From Ruminococcus sp. UBA7477 (lineage in GTDB: Bacteria; Bacillota; Clostridia; Oscillospirales; Ruminococcaceae), in the NCBI GenBank assembly GCA_002479715.1, contig DLOT01000037.1, positions 145 to 6,104 on the forward strand: DNA of 5,960 nt, given 5' to 3'. Each line of letters starts with the position of its first letter. Within the stretch, counting starts at the first letter, position 1. This document shows positions 5,232 to 5,960 of the stretch, in pieces. Made by a program: the position numbers and the translations under genes. The notes under the pieces were generated by a model. The model made no database searches. It was given only the letters and a program-made list of their open reading frames with translations, and was not told where the DNA came from.

Positions 5232-5795
5232 TTGGAAAACAGATATCTTACGCTGGTAGGAAAGGGAAACCCCTTGCCGGAGGATTACGAAATCGCGTTG
5301 GAGGATGTTTACGGGACTTCGCTTGAGAAAACAGCCGCCTTTATGCTGAAAAGAATGTTTGAGGCGGCGCTTCAAGACGGGGTCGAGCTGAAGCTGCTGT
5401 CCGGATATAGGACGCCGGAGTATCAGCGCGAGGTCTTTGACAGGAGCGTGCGCAGGCGGGTCGAGAGCGGGCAGACGTATGAGCAAGCGGTAGCGGAAAC
5501 GGAGATCAATGTCGCCAAGCCTTACGAGAGCGAGCATAATCTCGGACTGGCAGCAGATATTGTGACGCCTGACGATTATGATGTTTACGAGGAATTTGAA
5601 AATACGCCGCAGTTTGAGTGGCTCAGCAACAACGCTGCGACATATGGATTTATACTGAGATACCCCAAGGGAAAGACCGATATAACCGGCTATATCTACG
5701 AGCCGTGGCATTACCGATATGTAGGACCGTATGACGCGCAGAGAATTGAAAACCGCGATATAACTTTGGAGGAGTATCTCGGCGCGGATCAATAA
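5232..5795 (+). CDS. M15 family D,D-peptidase, VanY/VanXY-like, apparently cytosolic
   Basis: M15B enzymes are zinc peptidases that remove D-Ala from peptidoglycan precursors; VanXY members also split the D-Ala-D-Ala dipeptide and act in the cytosol. From the TTG at 5232 the product has 187 residues, like VanXY (about 190). Family motifs are in order: LVGKGNPLPEDY (8-19), SGYRTPEYQ (57-65), SEHNLGLAADI (100-110, zinc ligands H102 and D109), YGFILRYP (138-145) and EPWHYRYVG (157-165, catalytic E157 and zinc ligand H160). The ITGYIYEPWHYRYVG run is strongly VanXY/VanY-like. No signal peptide or membrane segment exists with this start or with the alternative ATG at 5178, which would add 18 residues. 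No van regulator, ligase or racemase is nearby, so the sequence gives no reason to call it a resistance gene; precursor trimming or wall recycling is likelier. maf follows after 21 bases. Confidence 0.88.
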   Translation: MENRYLTLVGKGNPLPEDYEIALEDVYGTSLEKTAAFMLKRMFEAALQDGVELKLLSGYRTPEYQREVFDRSVRRRVESGQTYEQAVAETEINVAKPYESEHNLGLAADIVTPDDYDVYEEFENTPQFEWLSNNAATYGFILRYPKGKTDITGYIYEPWHYRYVGPYDAQRIENRDITLEEYLGADQ

Positions 5796-5816
5796 TGTAT
5801 AAAAGGACTGATAAAT

Positions 5817-5960
5817 ATGGACTTATTCCCCGACCTCAAGGGGACGAGGGTCATTCTTGCATCACAGTCGCCGAGAAGGAAAGAGCTTCTCGGGCTGATT
5901 TGCAAATGTTTTGACATTATGCCCCCCGATATCGACGAAGCGGTTCCGAAGGGACTGTCC
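5817..5960 (+). CDS. maf: Maf-family nucleotide pyrophosphatase, 3' end outside window
   Basis: The first 48 residues are visible, starting at an ATG nine bases after AAAAGGA (5801-5807). The family signature VILASQSPRRKELL falls at residues 12-25, and the second conserved element DIDE follows at 38-41. Maf proteins are cytosolic pyrophosphatases that hydrolyse non-canonical or canonical pyrimidine nucleoside triphosphates, and are linked to septum formation in Bacillus. The substrate subgroup (dTTP/UTP versus m7GTP type) is set by residues further downstream and cannot be decided here. The 21-base gap from the M15 peptidase gene, with no terminator between them, suggests one operon. Usual length is about 190-200 residues, so roughly three quarters of the gene lies beyond the right edge. 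Confidence 0.95.
   Translation, partial: MDLFPDLKGTRVILASQSPRRKELLGLICKCFDIMPPDIDEAVPKGLS

Noticed and set aside
5172..5792. Long minus-strand open frame (206 codons) opposite the M15 peptidase gene
   Set aside because: The plus strand carries intact M15 catalytic motifs over the same bases. The antisense frame has no recognisable domain or ribosome binding site and looks like a by-product of codon bias.
5232..5795. Vancomycin resistance determinant
   Set aside because: Only a VanXY/VanY-like peptidase is present. There is no ligase, dehydrogenase/racemase or two-component regulator, and M15 peptidases are common in susceptible Firmicutes.

Overview
The window reads as chromosomal DNA of a spore-forming, type IV pilus-bearing Firmicute of the Clostridia. 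A Ruminococcus/Oscillospiraceae-type genome is my best guess, from a SpoIIQ-type protein, a PilT ATPase, AGGAGG ribosome binding sites, TTGACA/TATAAT promoters and moderate GC. The assignment is inference; no marker gene for taxonomy is present.

Layout. (1) Positions 1-1638 hold three tightly coupled plus-strand genes that look like the 3' end of a contractile-tail (phage, tailocin or injection-system) operon: an unrecognised gene entering from the left edge, a small beta-rich protein, and a probable gpD/XkdQ-type baseplate hub. A strong terminator at 1643-1685 closes the operon. (2) A separate promoter near 1737-1765 drives a CobU-family P-loop protein (1828-2370). It keeps the kinase fold motifs but lacks the histidine that carries the guanylyl group in characterised CobU. 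(3) A leader with tandem hairpins precedes a full-length PilT twitching ATPase (2480-3562), which ends at a bidirectional terminator. (4) On the minus strand lies a membrane-anchored M23/LytM peptidase of SpoIIQ type (3662-4336). Its promoter region is shared with a divergent plus-strand gene (4591-5112) for a membrane-anchored SH3b protein, which has a perfect consensus sigma-A promoter. (5) After another hairpin terminator come a cytosolic-looking VanY/VanXY-like M15 D,D-peptidase (best start TTG at 5232) and, 21 bases further on, the start of maf, which runs off the right edge.

How the genes fit together. The right half has an envelope theme: an engulfment or wall-associated LytM protein, an SH3b wall-binding protein, a D-Ala-D-Ala peptidase and Maf (septation/nucleotide house-cleaning). 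PilT would power pilus retraction but has no other pilus gene beside it here. No tRNA, rRNA, CRISPR array, insertion sequence or attachment site could be supported. No stretch over 300 bases lacks a gene; the longest gap (4337-4590) is the divergent promoter region.

The points most worth a second look are the CobU relative without its catalytic histidine, the tail-hub operon that stops at a strong terminator beside host genes, and the M15 peptidase start, where the apparent ATG probably belongs to a promoter.
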